Position numbers and translations under genes: made by a program. DNA of 64,000 nt, from positions 1 to 64,000 of the forward strand of contig NZ_JAIXST010000322.1 in the NCBI RefSeq assembly GCF_027484545.1, written 5' to 3'. Shown here piece after piece: positions 16,887 through 25,260 of this stretch. The stretch's first letter is position 1; every line of letters starts with the position of its first letter. The notes under the pieces were generated by a model. That model searched no databases. It saw nothing but the letters and a program-made list of their open reading frames with translations, and was not told where the DNA came from. Origin of the DNA: Runella sp. Lineage in GTDB: Bacteria; Bacteroidota; Bacteroidia; Cytophagales; Spirosomataceae.

Positions 16887-17092
16887 AATAGGTCGTTATT
16901 GGTTTCCTGATTAGGTTTAGGGGTTGGTAGTTCAGGAGTCGCCATTACTCCTGCTGCATTAAAAAAATTACCTACATATAGTGTAATAAGCTCCATTGTG
17001 TTTCGAATGGTATCAATTTCTGATACGATAGCTTTTTCCAGCGACTCGGGGACTTTGTCCTCGGGGTCAATATCAAAAAAGGCATTATTCAT
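16883..17092 (-). CDS. Small acidic protein of unknown function in sigma/MscS operon
   Basis: 69 aa, rich in acidic residues at the N terminus (MNNAFFDIDPEDKVPESLEK) and Pro/Thr/Asn-rich at the C terminus (ATPELPTPKPNQETNNDLL). No membrane helix is predicted. It is supported by position: its ATG is 22 bases after the sigma factor stop and its stop overlaps the MscS start in an ATGA arrangement. Its place between a sigma factor and its likely target suggests an anti-sigma or adaptor role, but nothing in the sequence proves this. Confidence 0.6.
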   Translation of the reverse strand: MNNAFFDIDPEDKVPESLEKAIVSEIDTIRNTMELITLYVGNFFNAAGVMATPELPTPKPNQETNNDLL

Positions 17093-17114
17093 TGTAAGAA
17101 AGGCCTTTTAAGTT

Positions 17115-17735
17115 TTAGTGTTTCAACCACCATTTTAATATAATTGCAAATTTGCTGATTAGAAGCACCCAAAAGAGTACGCTTTCCAGATACCGTTTCC
17201 GAAGTTTTTCTTTCGTGCGTTTGAGCCTCATTTTCACCGCATTCTCAGTAAGGCCAAATGCATCCGCAATTTCTTTAATGCTGAAATCATCCTGATACTT
17301 CATCAATAAAATAGTACGCTCCTCGGGTGAAATACCTTCCAACACTTGTCGAAGACGTTTTGAGTCCATTTCAATTTCATCTGTATCCTCTGATTCTTCA
17401 GCAACATCTATCGTTTCTATCAACTCATCTTCGGCCATTTTCTTATTCAACCGTAACTGATCCATACAATAGTTGTATGTAATTGAAAAAAGCCATGTTG
17501 AAAATTTTGAAGTTTCCTTAAAGGTGCCGATGCGTACAATAAGCTTTATAAAGATATCGTGGGTAAAATCTTCGGCTTTTGCCTGATCTTTCACAAATGA
17601 CAAACATTTACGATATACTTTGTCGGCATATCGTTCGTAAAGCTCCTCAAAAAAAGTGTTGCGTTGCGTGTCAACGTACAAACGCACCAACTGTTCATCG
17701 GTATAACTATTCATTCCAACTGAATGTACGCTCAT
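17115..17735 (-). CDS. ECF sigma factor with C-terminal membrane segment
   Basis: 206 aa. Region 2 runs about residues 20-90 (RYADKVYRKCLSFVKDQAKA, DFTHDIFIKLIVRI, STWLFSITYNYCMDQLR). An acidic linker follows (DELIETIDVAEESEDTDEIE), then region 4 (about 125-178; EERTILLMKYQDDFSIKEIA, DAFGLTENAVKMRLKRTKEK). The protein then continues into a hydrophobic stretch (LFWVLLISKFAIILKWWL, about 183-203) that would be a membrane helix. Most ECF sigma factors end after region 4. The start at 17735 is used; ATG 17714 is possible. It heads an operon with a small protein, an MscS channel and a DUF3078 pseudogene. Confidence 0.85.
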   Translation of the reverse strand: MSVHSVGMNSYTDEQLVRLYVDTQRNTFFEELYERYADKVYRKCLSFVKDQAKAEDFTHDIFIKLIVRIGTFKETSKFSTWLFSITYNYCMDQLRLNKKMAEDELIETIDVAEESEDTDEIEMDSKRLRQVLEGISPEERTILLMKYQDDFSIKEIADAFGLTENAVKMRLKRTKEKLRKRYLESVLFWVLLISKFAIILKWWLKH

Positions 17736-17904
17736 TAGGACGGAGAAAAAGGTTTAGGGTAACGAAATGAAGGAGTAAAATAAAATAAAAAGTAGAAATA
17801 TCTTGCTAAAAAAGTTATAAATAGACGTTTTAATTTATTAAATGAGCTTTTAAGACCTCAAATGAAAGCTTGATTGCAATTTGTTAACGAAAAAGAATAC
17901 AAAA

Positions 17905-17933
17905 AAACCCGGAAGCAAGGTCCGGGTTTTATA
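17905..17933 (-). terminator. Intrinsic terminator of tsf
   Basis: AAACCCGGA (17905-17913) / TCCGGGTTT (17921-17929) with A-rich and T-rich ends, 19 bases after the tsf stop codon. Confidence 0.75.
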
Positions 17934-17951
17934 TGCTGAATATAGAACAGA

Positions 17952-18788
17952 TTAAGCTCCGATTGCTACGTGCTTAAACGTTTTTACTGTCAAACCTTTC
18001 TGCGTTTTTTCAAGCAGTTGGGCAATGGATAAAGAACCGTCTTTGATAAATTCTTGGTTCAGCAAAGTGCTTTCTTTGTAGAATTTGTTAAGACGGCCTA
18101 AAGCGATTTTTTCGAGCATCGCTTCAGCCTTACCTTCGTTGCGGGCCAATTCTTTACCTACTTCGATTTCACGCTCAATAGTTGCAGCGTCTACATCACC
18201 TTTATCCACTGCGATTGGCTTCATAGCAGCAACCTGCATTGCTACATCACGTCCTACTTCCGACAAATCAGCTCCGTTAGCGCCGGTAAAGGCAACAAGC
18301 ACACCACGTTTGTTGTTTGAGTGCACATACGAGCTAACCACATCTGCGGTTATGTTTTCATAAGCCAAAAGCTCAATTTTTTCACCAATCTTTCCAATCA
18401 ATTCGGTGATTAGAGCGTGAAGCGTCTGACCATCCGCTTGGGTAGTAGCTAACAAAGTTTCTTTGTCAGCAGCGTTAGTAGCTACGGCTTGGCTCATAAT
18501 GTTCATAGCCAAGTTTTGAAAACTTTCAACTTTAGAAACGGGTTCGGTTTCGCAAGCCAAACCAACGATTTTACCATTTGTACCATCGTGGCTTACGTGT
18601 ACCAATACGATACCTTCCGATACAACGTTATCAGCACGTTTAGCCGCCACTTTTTGGCCTTGTTTACGAAGAATATCAACTGCCTGTTCAAAATCACCAT
18701 CAGCTTCGGTAAGGGCTTTTTTGCAATCCATCATACCGGCGCCTGTCATTTGGCGAAGTTTGTTCACATCTGCTGCTGTAATAGCCAT
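17952..18788 (-). CDS. tsf: Translation elongation factor Ts
   Basis: 278 aa nucleotide exchange factor for EF-Tu. It opens with the UBA-like domain (ITAADVNKLRQMTGAGMMDC, KKALTEADGDFEQAVDILRK) and contains the EF-Tu-contacting core (VGLACETEPVSKVESFQNLA). The C terminus (EFIKDGSLSIAQLLEK) is typical. Length is normal for Bacteroidota. It lies 152 bases downstream of rpsB on the same strand, the usual rpsB-tsf pairing, and ends at an intrinsic terminator. Confidence 0.96.
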   Translation of the reverse strand: MAITAADVNKLRQMTGAGMMDCKKALTEADGDFEQAVDILRKQGQKVAAKRADNVVSEGIVLVHVSHDGTNGKIVGLACETEPVSKVESFQNLAMNIMSQAVATNAADKETLLATTQADGQTLHALITELIGKIGEKIELLAYENITADVVSSYVHSNNKRGVLVAFTGANGADLSEVGRDVAMQVAAMKPIAVDKGDVDAATIEREIEVGKELARNEGKAEAMLEKIALGRLNKFYKESTLLNQEFIKDGSLSIAQLLEKTQKGLTVKTFKHVAIGA

Positions 18789-18940
18789 TTTATTGAAATT
18801 TTATTTTTAATGATTAGTAGTGAGTAAAATGTATTGATTTACAATTCAACACTTATTTTATGAAATCGTTAAACGGAATAGCCCATAGCACAGAAGCAGC
18901 TACGGGCTATTCAGATCGGGAAGTATGATTTATCGTATTT

Positions 18941-19747
18941 TTATTCCCCGTCAGCTGCCTCAATAGCGGCTTGTGCTTGTGGCGCTGCTACAACATCCGA
19001 ATCTTCTGAACGTTTTGCATCTTCTTCTTCAGCCATGCGTGCATCGTCACGCTCCTGCTTGCGTTCAATCAACCCTTCTTCAATGGCTTTACCAATGGCA
19101 AGCGTAATCAAAGAAATAGATTTGTAGGCATCATCATTTGCCGGAATTACAAAATCAACCTCATTAGGGTTTGAGTTTGTATCGCACATAGCAATTACCG
19201 GAATACCCAAACGCTTTGCTTCTGCTACCGCAATATGCTCACGCTTCACATCAACAATAAACAAAGCTGCGGGCAAACGAGTCAGGTCAGCTACACCGCC
19301 CAACAAACGCTCCAACTTATCTTTTTCGCGGCCTTTAATGAGACGTTCGCGTTTGGCGATATTGCTTGCAGTCGCTTCATCTCCCAACATCTTGTCCAAT
19401 GTCTGCATTTTTTTCAATGACTTACGAATTGTGGCAAAGTTGGTCAGCATACCACCCAACCAACGCTCAGTTACGAATGGCATCTTCAAACGACGCGCTT
19501 CTTCCGATACGATTTCCTGAGCTTGTTTTTTGGTAGCTACAAACATCACCTTGCGACCTGAACGTACTACGCTTTTTACATAGTGACAGGCTTCGTCAAG
19601 GGAAGCAATTGTTTTATTGAGGTCAATAATATGGATTCCGTTTTTCTCCATGAAGATATACGGAGCCATCCGGGGATCCCACTTACGGGTTAAGTGACCA
19701 AAGTGTACACCTGCATCTAAGAGGTCTTTGTACTCTAATTGTGCCAT
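18941..19747 (-). CDS. rpsB: 30S ribosomal protein S2
   Basis: 268 aa from ATG 19747, which gives the canonical start MAQLEYKDLLDAGVHFGHLT. An upstream ATG at 19798 would add 17 atypical residues. Conserved S2 motifs include WDPRMAPYIFMEKNGIHIID, ERWLGGMLTNFATIRKSL and PVIAMCDTNSNPNEVDFVIP. The C-terminal extension is Ala/Asp/Glu-rich (EDAKRSEDSDVVAAPQAQAA), as often in Bacteroidota. It lies downstream of rplM-rpsI and upstream of tsf, all on the minus strand. Confidence 0.97.
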   Translation of the reverse strand: MAQLEYKDLLDAGVHFGHLTRKWDPRMAPYIFMEKNGIHIIDLNKTIASLDEACHYVKSVVRSGRKVMFVATKKQAQEIVSEEARRLKMPFVTERWLGGMLTNFATIRKSLKKMQTLDKMLGDEATASNIAKRERLIKGREKDKLERLLGGVADLTRLPAALFIVDVKREHIAVAEAKRLGIPVIAMCDTNSNPNEVDFVIPANDDAYKSISLITLAIGKAIEEGLIERKQERDDARMAEEEDAKRSEDSDVVAAPQAQAAIEAADGE

Positions 19748-19923
19748 TTTCTTGTTAAAATGAAAAGATGAATAAAATAAACTGATACGCAGCACCACGC
19801 GACGGACACCATAAGCGCAGTCTGGACTTTTTTATTAAACAATTAACATTTATCATTAAACAAATAGGAACAAATCCTTAGCTTGCTATTTAAATGTTTA
19901 ATGGTAATTGCTTAATGAAAATA

Positions 19924-20310
19924 TTAACGTTTCGAGAATTGGAAACGACGACGTGCCTTGGCGCGACCGTATTTCTTACGCTCAACCATACGTGCATCGC
20001 GTGTCAAGAAGCCTTCTTTCTTGAGTGCAGGACGAAAATCAAGGTTGATTTCGCACAAAGCGCGGGCAATTGCCATACGAGTAGCTTCTGCCTGACCACG
20101 AACGCCACCACCACGAACATTTACTTTAATGTCGTAGTTAGCAGCCAAATTAAGTAATGTCAGTGGTTGCTTCAAAATGATTTGCAGCGTTTCGATTGGA
20201 AAGTAATCAACAAATTCACGCCCGTTGATTTTGATATTGCCTTGCCCAGCAGATACATAGACGCGAGCTACTGAAGTTTTTCTTCTACCTATTGTGTTCG
20301 TAACTTCCAT
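19924..20310 (-). CDS. rpsI: 30S ribosomal protein S9
   Basis: 128 aa, normal length. It starts EVTNTIGRRKTSVARVYVSA and ends with the invariant basic tail KKYGRAKARRRFQFSKR that reaches the P-site tRNA. The ATG lies 2 bases after the rplM stop, so the two genes form the usual rplM-rpsI operon. Confidence 0.97.
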   Translation of the reverse strand: MEVTNTIGRRKTSVARVYVSAGQGNIKINGREFVDYFPIETLQIILKQPLTLLNLAANYDIKVNVRGGGVRGQAEATRMAIARALCEINLDFRPALKKEGFLTRDARMVERKKYGRAKARRRFQFSKR

Positions 20311-20312
20311 GA

Positions 20313-20756
20313 TTAGAATTTAATTTCTTTCGGTTGTTGAGCAGCATGTGGGTGTTCAGCACCAGCGTACACGTGCAAATTGGTAAAAATGCTACGACCA
20401 AGACGATTTTTAGGCAACATACCTTTCACCGCCATTTCGACTACTTTGTGAGGTTGTTTGGCCAAAATTTCACGCGGAGTAGCGAAACGCTGTCCACCCG
20501 GATAACCCGTGTGACGAACGTATTCTTTGTCAGTCATCTTCTTGCCGGTCAAGCGAATTTTGTCGGCATTGATGACAATCACATTGTCTCCACAGTCCAC
20601 GTGCGGAGTAAAATACGGCTTGTGCTTGCCGCGCAAAATTTTGGCAATCTGGCTGGCCAAACGTCCCAAGATTTCACCTTTGGCATCTACCACTATCCAT
20701 TCTTTTTGGACAGTAGCGGAGTTTGCCGAAACGGTTCTGTAACTGAGTGTATCCAC
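20313..20756 (-). CDS. rplM: 50S ribosomal protein L13
   Basis: 147 aa. Conserved stretches include [20 protein letters not shown], the HTGYPGG motif and [16 protein letters not shown]. First gene of the rplM-rpsI operon, preceded by a strong Bacteroidota-type promoter at 20831-20861. Confidence 0.97.
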   Translation of the reverse strand: MDTLSYRTVSANSATVQKEWIVVDAKGEILGRLASQIAKILRGKHKPYFTPHVDCGDNVIVINADKIRLTGKKMTDKEYVRHTGYPGGQRFATPREILAKQPHKVVEMAVKGMLPKNRLGRSIFTNLHVYAGAEHPHAAQQPKEIKF

Positions 20757-20830
20757 TTTGCTAAGTGTTTTTCGTTGAAAATCAATTAATTAACTATATA
20801 AACGGGCATTCTAAGGCAAAAATCGGACTG

Positions 20831-20861
20831 CAAATATAGCGGTTTGGTTTTTGAATCGCAA
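20831..20861 (-). promoter_or_regulatory. Predicted Bacteroidota-type promoter for rplM-rpsI
   Basis: On the minus strand TTG (20861-20859) and TATATTTG (20838-20831) are separated by exactly 20 bases, a full match to TTG-N19-20-TAnnTTTG. The predicted start gives a leader of about 65-70 bases. Confidence 0.7.
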
Positions 20862-21004
20862 AATGATTCTAAAAATTAAATTTTTACTGATTTATTGTTT
20901 ATTCTTGCAGTGAAAGAAAGCAGCGTATTTTACGTACAAAGTTGCTTTTCTATTGTAAATTCAAACCGCGCGACGTACCGCTTCTATTCCATAAATTGAT
21001 TTTT

Positions 21005-22588
21005 ATGCCTCAATTCGATTTTTTAGTGATTGGCTCCGGGATTGCGGGCCTGAGTTACGCCGCCAAATTGGCGCGGCATTTTGATGCGCAACAGGAAAAA
21101 ATCTCCATTGCAGTGATCACTAAAGTACAAGCCGATGAAACCAATACCAAATATGCTCAGGGAGGGATCGCGGCCGTGTGGGCCGAAGAGGATTCTTTTG
21201 AAAAACACATCGAAGATACGATGGTGGCAGGTGGTGGTATCAGCAAGCGCAACATTGTTGAAATTGTGGTAACAGAAGCTCCTGAGCGCATTATGGAGCT
21301 GATTTCGTACGGAACCCGCTTTGACAAAGAAGCCGATGGTGAATATGATTTAGCGAAGGAAGGCGGGCATTCCGACCATCGAATTTTACACTTCAAAGAC
21401 GCTACCGGGGCCGAAATTGAACGGGCACTTTTGAGTGAAGTAAAGGCGCATCCTTCCATTCAAATCTTTACGCATTATTTTGCGGTAGACCTCATTACCC
21501 AACACCATTTAGGAGAAACTGTCTATCGTCACCGCGATGATATTAAATGCTTTGGGGCGTATGTTTTAAACACTAAAACGGGCGAAGTAGAGAAATTTTT
21601 GGCCAAGACCACCATGTTGGCGACGGGTGGAATCGGAAATATTTACCAAAATACGACCAATCCGCGTATTGCCACTGGTGACGGCATTGCGATGGCATAT
21701 CGGGCCAAAGGGGTATGTGATAACATGGAATTTATTCAATTTCACCCTACGGCATTGTACCAACCGGGCAAAAAACCTAACTTCCTGATTTCAGAAGCGG
21801 TACGCGGATTTGGCGGGATTTTACGGAATAAAAAAGGAGAGACTTTTATGGAGCATTATGACGCTCGCCTTTCACTTGCTCCTCGGGATATTGTAGCTCG
21901 TTCCATTGACTCAGAAATGAAAAAATACGGAGACGAACACGTTTATATTGATGTAACTCATTGCGATTACGAGAAATTTATTGAGCACTTTCCAAACATT
22001 ACTGCCTATTGCCGCGACAATTTGGGAATTGATGTTCGTAAGGATTATATTCCTGTGGTTCCTGCGCAACATTACATGTGCGGCGGAATCAAAGTCAATG
22101 AATTTGGACAAACCAATATTTTCTATTTGTATGCGACCGGCGAATGTGCCTGTACAGGATTGCACGGAGCTAATCGTTTGGCTTCCAATTCGTTGCTTGA
22201 GGCAGTGGTTTTTGCGCATCGGGCCTTTGTAAAAACCGTTGAGAACCTACCGGATGCTCATATTCCCGAAAATATTCCTGAGTGGAATGACGAAGGAACT
22301 ACGCACCCCGAAGAAGCGATTCTGGTAACGGAAATGACCAAGGAATTGGAGGCTATTATGTCTAACTACGTGGGCATTGTTCGTACCAATCGCCGTTTGC
22401 AGCGTGCCCATGACCGCGTAGAACTTATCTTCAAAGAACACGAAGAATTGTATTGGCAGTCAAAAGTTTCCGTACCTATTATGGAGCTTCGCAACATGAT
22501 TAACGTCTCTTATCTGGTACTGAAAATGGCGATGGCGCGTCGGGAAAATGTGGGGCTGCACTTTAATTTGGACCACGTGAAGAAATAA
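21005..22588 (+). CDS. nadB: L-aspartate oxidase
   Basis: 527 aa from ATG 21005, which gives the family start MPQFDFLVIGSGIAGLSYAA. The upstream ATG at 20942 adds 21 unrelated residues. NadB oxidises L-aspartate to iminoaspartate, the first step of de novo NAD synthesis. Visible features are the FAD-binding GSGIAGLSYAAKLAR, the segment TKYAQGGIAAVW, the substrate-loop motif EGGHSDHRILHFKDATG and the FAD-contacting GECACTGLHGANRLASNSLL. Length matches the family. NadA and NadC are not in the window. A tandem hairpin pair follows the stop. Confidence 0.95.
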   Translation: MPQFDFLVIGSGIAGLSYAAKLARHFDAQQEKISIAVITKVQADETNTKYAQGGIAAVWAEEDSFEKHIEDTMVAGGGISKRNIVEIVVTEAPERIMELISYGTRFDKEADGEYDLAKEGGHSDHRILHFKDATGAEIERALLSEVKAHPSIQIFTHYFAVDLITQHHLGETVYRHRDDIKCFGAYVLNTKTGEVEKFLAKTTMLATGGIGNIYQNTTNPRIATGDGIAMAYRAKGVCDNMEFIQFHPTALYQPGKKPNFLISEAVRGFGGILRNKKGETFMEHYDARLSLAPRDIVARSIDSEMKKYGDEHVYIDVTHCDYEKFIEHFPNITAYCRDNLGIDVRKDYIPVVPAQHYMCGGIKVNEFGQTNIFYLYATGECACTGLHGANRLASNSLLEAVVFAHRAFVKTVENLPDAHIPENIPEWNDEGTTHPEEAILVTEMTKELEAIMSNYVGIVRTNRRLQRAHDRVELIFKEHEELYWQSKVSVPIMELRNMINVSYLVLKMAMARRENVGLHFNLDHVKK

Positions 22589-22593
22589 ATAGA

Positions 22594-22643
22594 GCGAATT
22601 ACAAATTCGCAATCACTTTAGGGCAAGATTACAAATCTTGCCC
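22594..22643. repeat. Two consecutive perfect palindromes sharing an ACA loop
   Basis: GCGAATT-ACA-AATTCGC (22594-22610) is followed after 10 bases by GGGCAAGATT-ACA-AATCTTGCCC (22621-22643). Both have perfect stems (7 and 10 bp) and the same core ATTACAAAT. Neither is followed by a T run, so they resemble small interspersed palindromic repeats more than terminators. Confidence 0.6.
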
Positions 22644-22663
22644 AGCATACACAAAGAATAACA

Positions 22664-22692
22664 TTGCCGAAACGTAGAATTTGATATTTTTG
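22664..22692 (+). promoter_or_regulatory. Possible promoter for the DUF5690 transporter gene
   Basis: TTG (22664-22666), 18 bases, then TATTTTTG (22685-22692). The -7 box fits; the spacer is one base short. A terminator-like hairpin begins at its last base. Confidence 0.4.
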
Positions 22693-22719
22693 CGTGTTTG
22701 TCAACAAACACGCTTTTTT
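22692..22719 (+). terminator. Perfect intrinsic terminator just before the transporter start codon
   Basis: GCGTGTTTGT (22692-22701), CA loop, ACAAACACGC (22704-22713), then TTTTTT. It is 20 bases upstream of the ATG at 22739 and 100 bases after the nadB stop. It may end nadB transcription or act as a leader attenuator. Confidence 0.7.
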
Positions 22720-22738
22720 ATTATTCCTAAACCATTTT

Positions 22739-24001
22739 ATGAAAAAACCTTCTGAATTTCGCCTCATGGTATGGGGGTCGACTGCTGCTTTTTGTGCTTA
22801 TGCCTGTATGTATGCTTTTCGGCGGGGAATAACGGCCGCCACGTTTGACGGAATGGTTTTTTGGGGAGTCAATTATAAAATTTGGTTAATTACGCTGCAA
22901 GTATTGGGCTACGCTTTTTCAAAACTGATTGGAATTAAGGTAGTTTCAGAAATGAAACCTGCCCAACGCGCCATCTATTTGTTATCTTTTGTAGGTTTTG
23001 CCGAACTGGCTTTACTGGGTTTTGCCTTGGTACCAGCCCCGTATAACATTCCTTTTTTGTTTCTGAACGGGCTTCCTTTGGGCATGGTGTACGGGACAGT
23101 ATTAGGCTTTTTGGAGGGGCGCCGCCAAACGGATGCGTTGGTGGCAGGGTTGACCGCTTCTTTCATTTTTGCGTCTGGATTTGTCAAAACCATTGGCAAA
23201 ACGCTACTCAACAACGGGGTTTCGGAGTTTTGGATGCCGTTTACTACGGGTTTGCTGTTTACGTTGCCGTTGCTGTTGGCGATTTGGGCTTTAGCCAAAC
23301 TCCCCGCCCCGACGGCCGAAGATCGCGCTGAGCGCACCGAGCGAGCGCCGATGAATGCCGCCGACCGCAGCCGCTTTATCAACACCTTTTCAGTTGGCTT
23401 GGTTACCCTGATTGTTTCCTACGTTTTCCTGACCGCGTTCCGTGATTTCAGAGACAATTTTGCGCCCGAAATATTAAAACTTGCTGGTGTAGATAATCCC
23501 TTGATTTTTACCCAAACCGAAACTTTTGTGTCGGTCTTTATTTTGTTGCTGATGGCTACGCTGCGTTGGGTAAAAGACAATTGGAAGGCATTTTATCTCA
23601 TTAATCTTTTGCTGATTGCTGGAGGAATTACGGTAGGCGTCAGCACTTGGATGTTTCAGCAGGGATTATTATCGCCGGGAGTGTGGTTTACCCTGACGGG
23701 CGTAGGACTATATTTAGCGTATGTGCCTTGCAACGGTCTTTATTTTGAGCGGTTTGTAGCTTCGTTCAAGTACGTCAGCACAGTGAGTTTTGTAGTGACT
23801 TTGGCCGATTGGTGGGGCTATTTGGGAACGGTCATGGTATTGATCTACAAAAATTTCGGCCAACCCAACATCAGTTTTCTGGACTTTTTTATCTACGGTG
23901 CTTACGTTTTGGCGGTGGTATATGTGGTTTTGGTAATCGTTTCCTTTGGATTTTTTAAGAGAAAATATCACGCGAGAGAATTGCAAGAAGCGGTCATTTA
24001 A
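22739..24001 (+). CDS. DUF5690 family / MFS-type membrane transporter
   Basis: 420 aa from ATG 22739 (MKKPSEFRLMVWGSTAAFCA). The ATG at 22694 would be encoded inside the preceding terminator hairpin. About 12 membrane helices are visible in two halves, separated by a charged cytoplasmic loop (PTAEDRAERTERAPMNAADR). The motif ACMYAFRRGITAATFDG in the first loop and TAFRDFRDNFAPEILK in the second half are features I associate with DUF5690, a Bacteroidota branch of the major facilitator fold. The substrate is unknown. It is convergent to the RraA-like gene; with the enolase-superfamily gene beyond, it may serve the same sugar-acid pathway. Confidence 0.8.
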   Translation: MKKPSEFRLMVWGSTAAFCAYACMYAFRRGITAATFDGMVFWGVNYKIWLITLQVLGYAFSKLIGIKVVSEMKPAQRAIYLLSFVGFAELALLGFALVPAPYNIPFLFLNGLPLGMVYGTVLGFLEGRRQTDALVAGLTASFIFASGFVKTIGKTLLNNGVSEFWMPFTTGLLFTLPLLLAIWALAKLPAPTAEDRAERTERAPMNAADRSRFINTFSVGLVTLIVSYVFLTAFRDFRDNFAPEILKLAGVDNPLIFTQTETFVSVFILLLMATLRWVKDNWKAFYLINLLLIAGGITVGVSTWMFQQGLLSPGVWFTLTGVGLYLAYVPCNGLYFERFVASFKYVSTVSFVVTLADWWGYLGTVMVLIYKNFGQPNISFLDFFIYGAYVLAVVYVVLVIVSFGFFKRKYHARELQEAVI

Positions 24002-24009
24002 AAACAAAT

Positions 24010-24043
24010 CACTGGACATCAGAAAAGTTTCTAATGTCCGGTG
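24010..24043. terminator. Hairpin between convergent genes, weak terminator
   Basis: CACTGGACAT (24010-24019) pairs with ATGTCCGGTG (24034-24043) with one wobble, and inner AGAAA/TTTCT extends the stem. No T run follows on either strand, so terminator function is uncertain. Confidence 0.35.
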
Positions 24044-24070
24044 AGCGCACTATCCAATACTTTGATTACC

Positions 24071-24991
24071 CTACTCTCTTGCCAGGAATTTCTCAATCTG
24101 CTCCGCAGTCAGGTATACTTTTCCTGAGCGGGTTTTTATGTGTTCGCGGAAGGAATTTTTGATTGCATCGTTCCATTTCATATCGATTTCACCAGGAGTA
24201 TATTTCCCTTCCCGAAGCATTTTGTGGCCAAATTCATCTTGCAGAGCAATGAATTCTGCCTGATTCACTACTTTTTCAGCCAAATGCGCCGGAATAAAAA
24301 TCACCCCTTCGGGTTTTCCCAAAACTAAATCTCCCGGCAATACCGACGCCCGTCCAATACGGATGGGGCAGTTGATACATGTCATGGTCATGTCTTTAAT
24401 GGCAGAGGGGTCGTAGCCACGCGTATAACCGACGAAACCATCAATGGCGCTTAATCCTTCCAAGTCTCGCACGCTTCCATCAAACACGATACCTGTTTTG
24501 GATTTGGCGTAGATAGAGTTGCCGAGGTTATCACCAATGAGCGTTCCGTCCACAATTTTTCCGTAACCATCCGCCACGTACACATCATTGATTTGAAGGG
24601 CGTCAATAGGCCAAGAATTAGTATTCCCTTTCCGACCATCGGCTTTGCCTTTTTCCTTAATTGGCTTTTCCATGTCAGGGCGAGCAGGCATGTATTGAGC
24701 CGTCAATACACGTCCGACGAGCGGTTTTTCGGGGTGAATGATTTGAAAGTTTCCTTCAAACTGATTGTTATATCCATCGCCTCGCATAATGCCCCATGCT
24801 TCTTCGATAGAGACGTTCGCTAAACGTTTTACAATCTCGTCGGGTACTTTGGGACGACCGTCCGGGAAGCGTTCGCCTTTCCATTCCTGCGTGTAAAATT
24901 GGATGAGCTCTTTAGGGGCTTGAATTTGCGCAAATGCAGGAGAAAGCAACAAGGAAGAAAGGAGCAAGGAGAAAAGAAATAGCTTTTTCAT
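24071..24991 (-). CDS. RraA-like (HMG/CHA aldolase fold) protein with signal peptide
   Basis: 306 aa from ATG 24991, giving a Sec signal peptide (MKKLFLFSLLLSSLLLSPAF, cleavage after FAQ). The longer frame from 25072 would place the signal internally. The core has the RraA-family signature: GDNLGNSIYAKSKTGIVFDG followed by SVRDLEGL, with the substrate-binding arginine-aspartate pair. GRASVLPGDLVLGKPEGVIF and PAHLAEKV then follow as in 4-hydroxy-4-methyl-2-oxoglutarate aldolases and RNase E regulator RraA. Export is unusual for this normally cytoplasmic fold. A divergent Tat-exported enolase-superfamily gene shares the upstream region. Confidence 0.8.
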   Translation of the reverse strand: MKKLFLFSLLLSSLLLSPAFAQIQAPKELIQFYTQEWKGERFPDGRPKVPDEIVKRLANVSIEEAWGIMRGDGYNNQFEGNFQIIHPEKPLVGRVLTAQYMPARPDMEKPIKEKGKADGRKGNTNSWPIDALQINDVYVADGYGKIVDGTLIGDNLGNSIYAKSKTGIVFDGSVRDLEGLSAIDGFVGYTRGYDPSAIKDMTMTCINCPIRIGRASVLPGDLVLGKPEGVIFIPAHLAEKVVNQAEFIALQDEFGHKMLREGKYTPGEIDMKWNDAIKNSFREHIKTRSGKVYLTAEQIEKFLARE

Positions 24992-25000
24992 AATCAAAGG

Positions 25001-25056
25001 CCCCGCCCCGATGGGGAGTTTTTTTAGTGATAATCCCCTTCGGGGCTTAGGGGGCT
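25001..25056. repeat. C/G-rich palindromic tract upstream of the RraA-like gene
   Basis: CCCCGCCCCGATGGGGAG and, 18 bases later, CCCCTTCGGGGCTTAGGGGG form two short GC hairpins in the leader of the minus-strand gene. The composition resembles the tract at 4881-4910. Confidence 0.45.
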
Positions 25057-25260
25057 TACAAAAGTCCAACAAATACCTTTTGTATACTTCTATCTTTTTC
25101 CAACGGTGAATTTTGAAATATTTTCAGAAAAAATTGTCCTAATCTTGTGCCAAGGTAGTATTGATTACCAATTATAAATTGAAAATTGGCAATCGACCCT
25201 CGACAATTGAAAATTAAGAATCATTTATAACCGTGCCTCCGCACTTAATTCTAAGCCCAA

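Noticed and set aside
18876-18912. GAATAGCCC/GGGCTATTC hairpin between rpsB and tsf as a terminator
   Set aside because: The loop is long and no clear T run follows on the minus strand; the two genes are usually cotranscribed.
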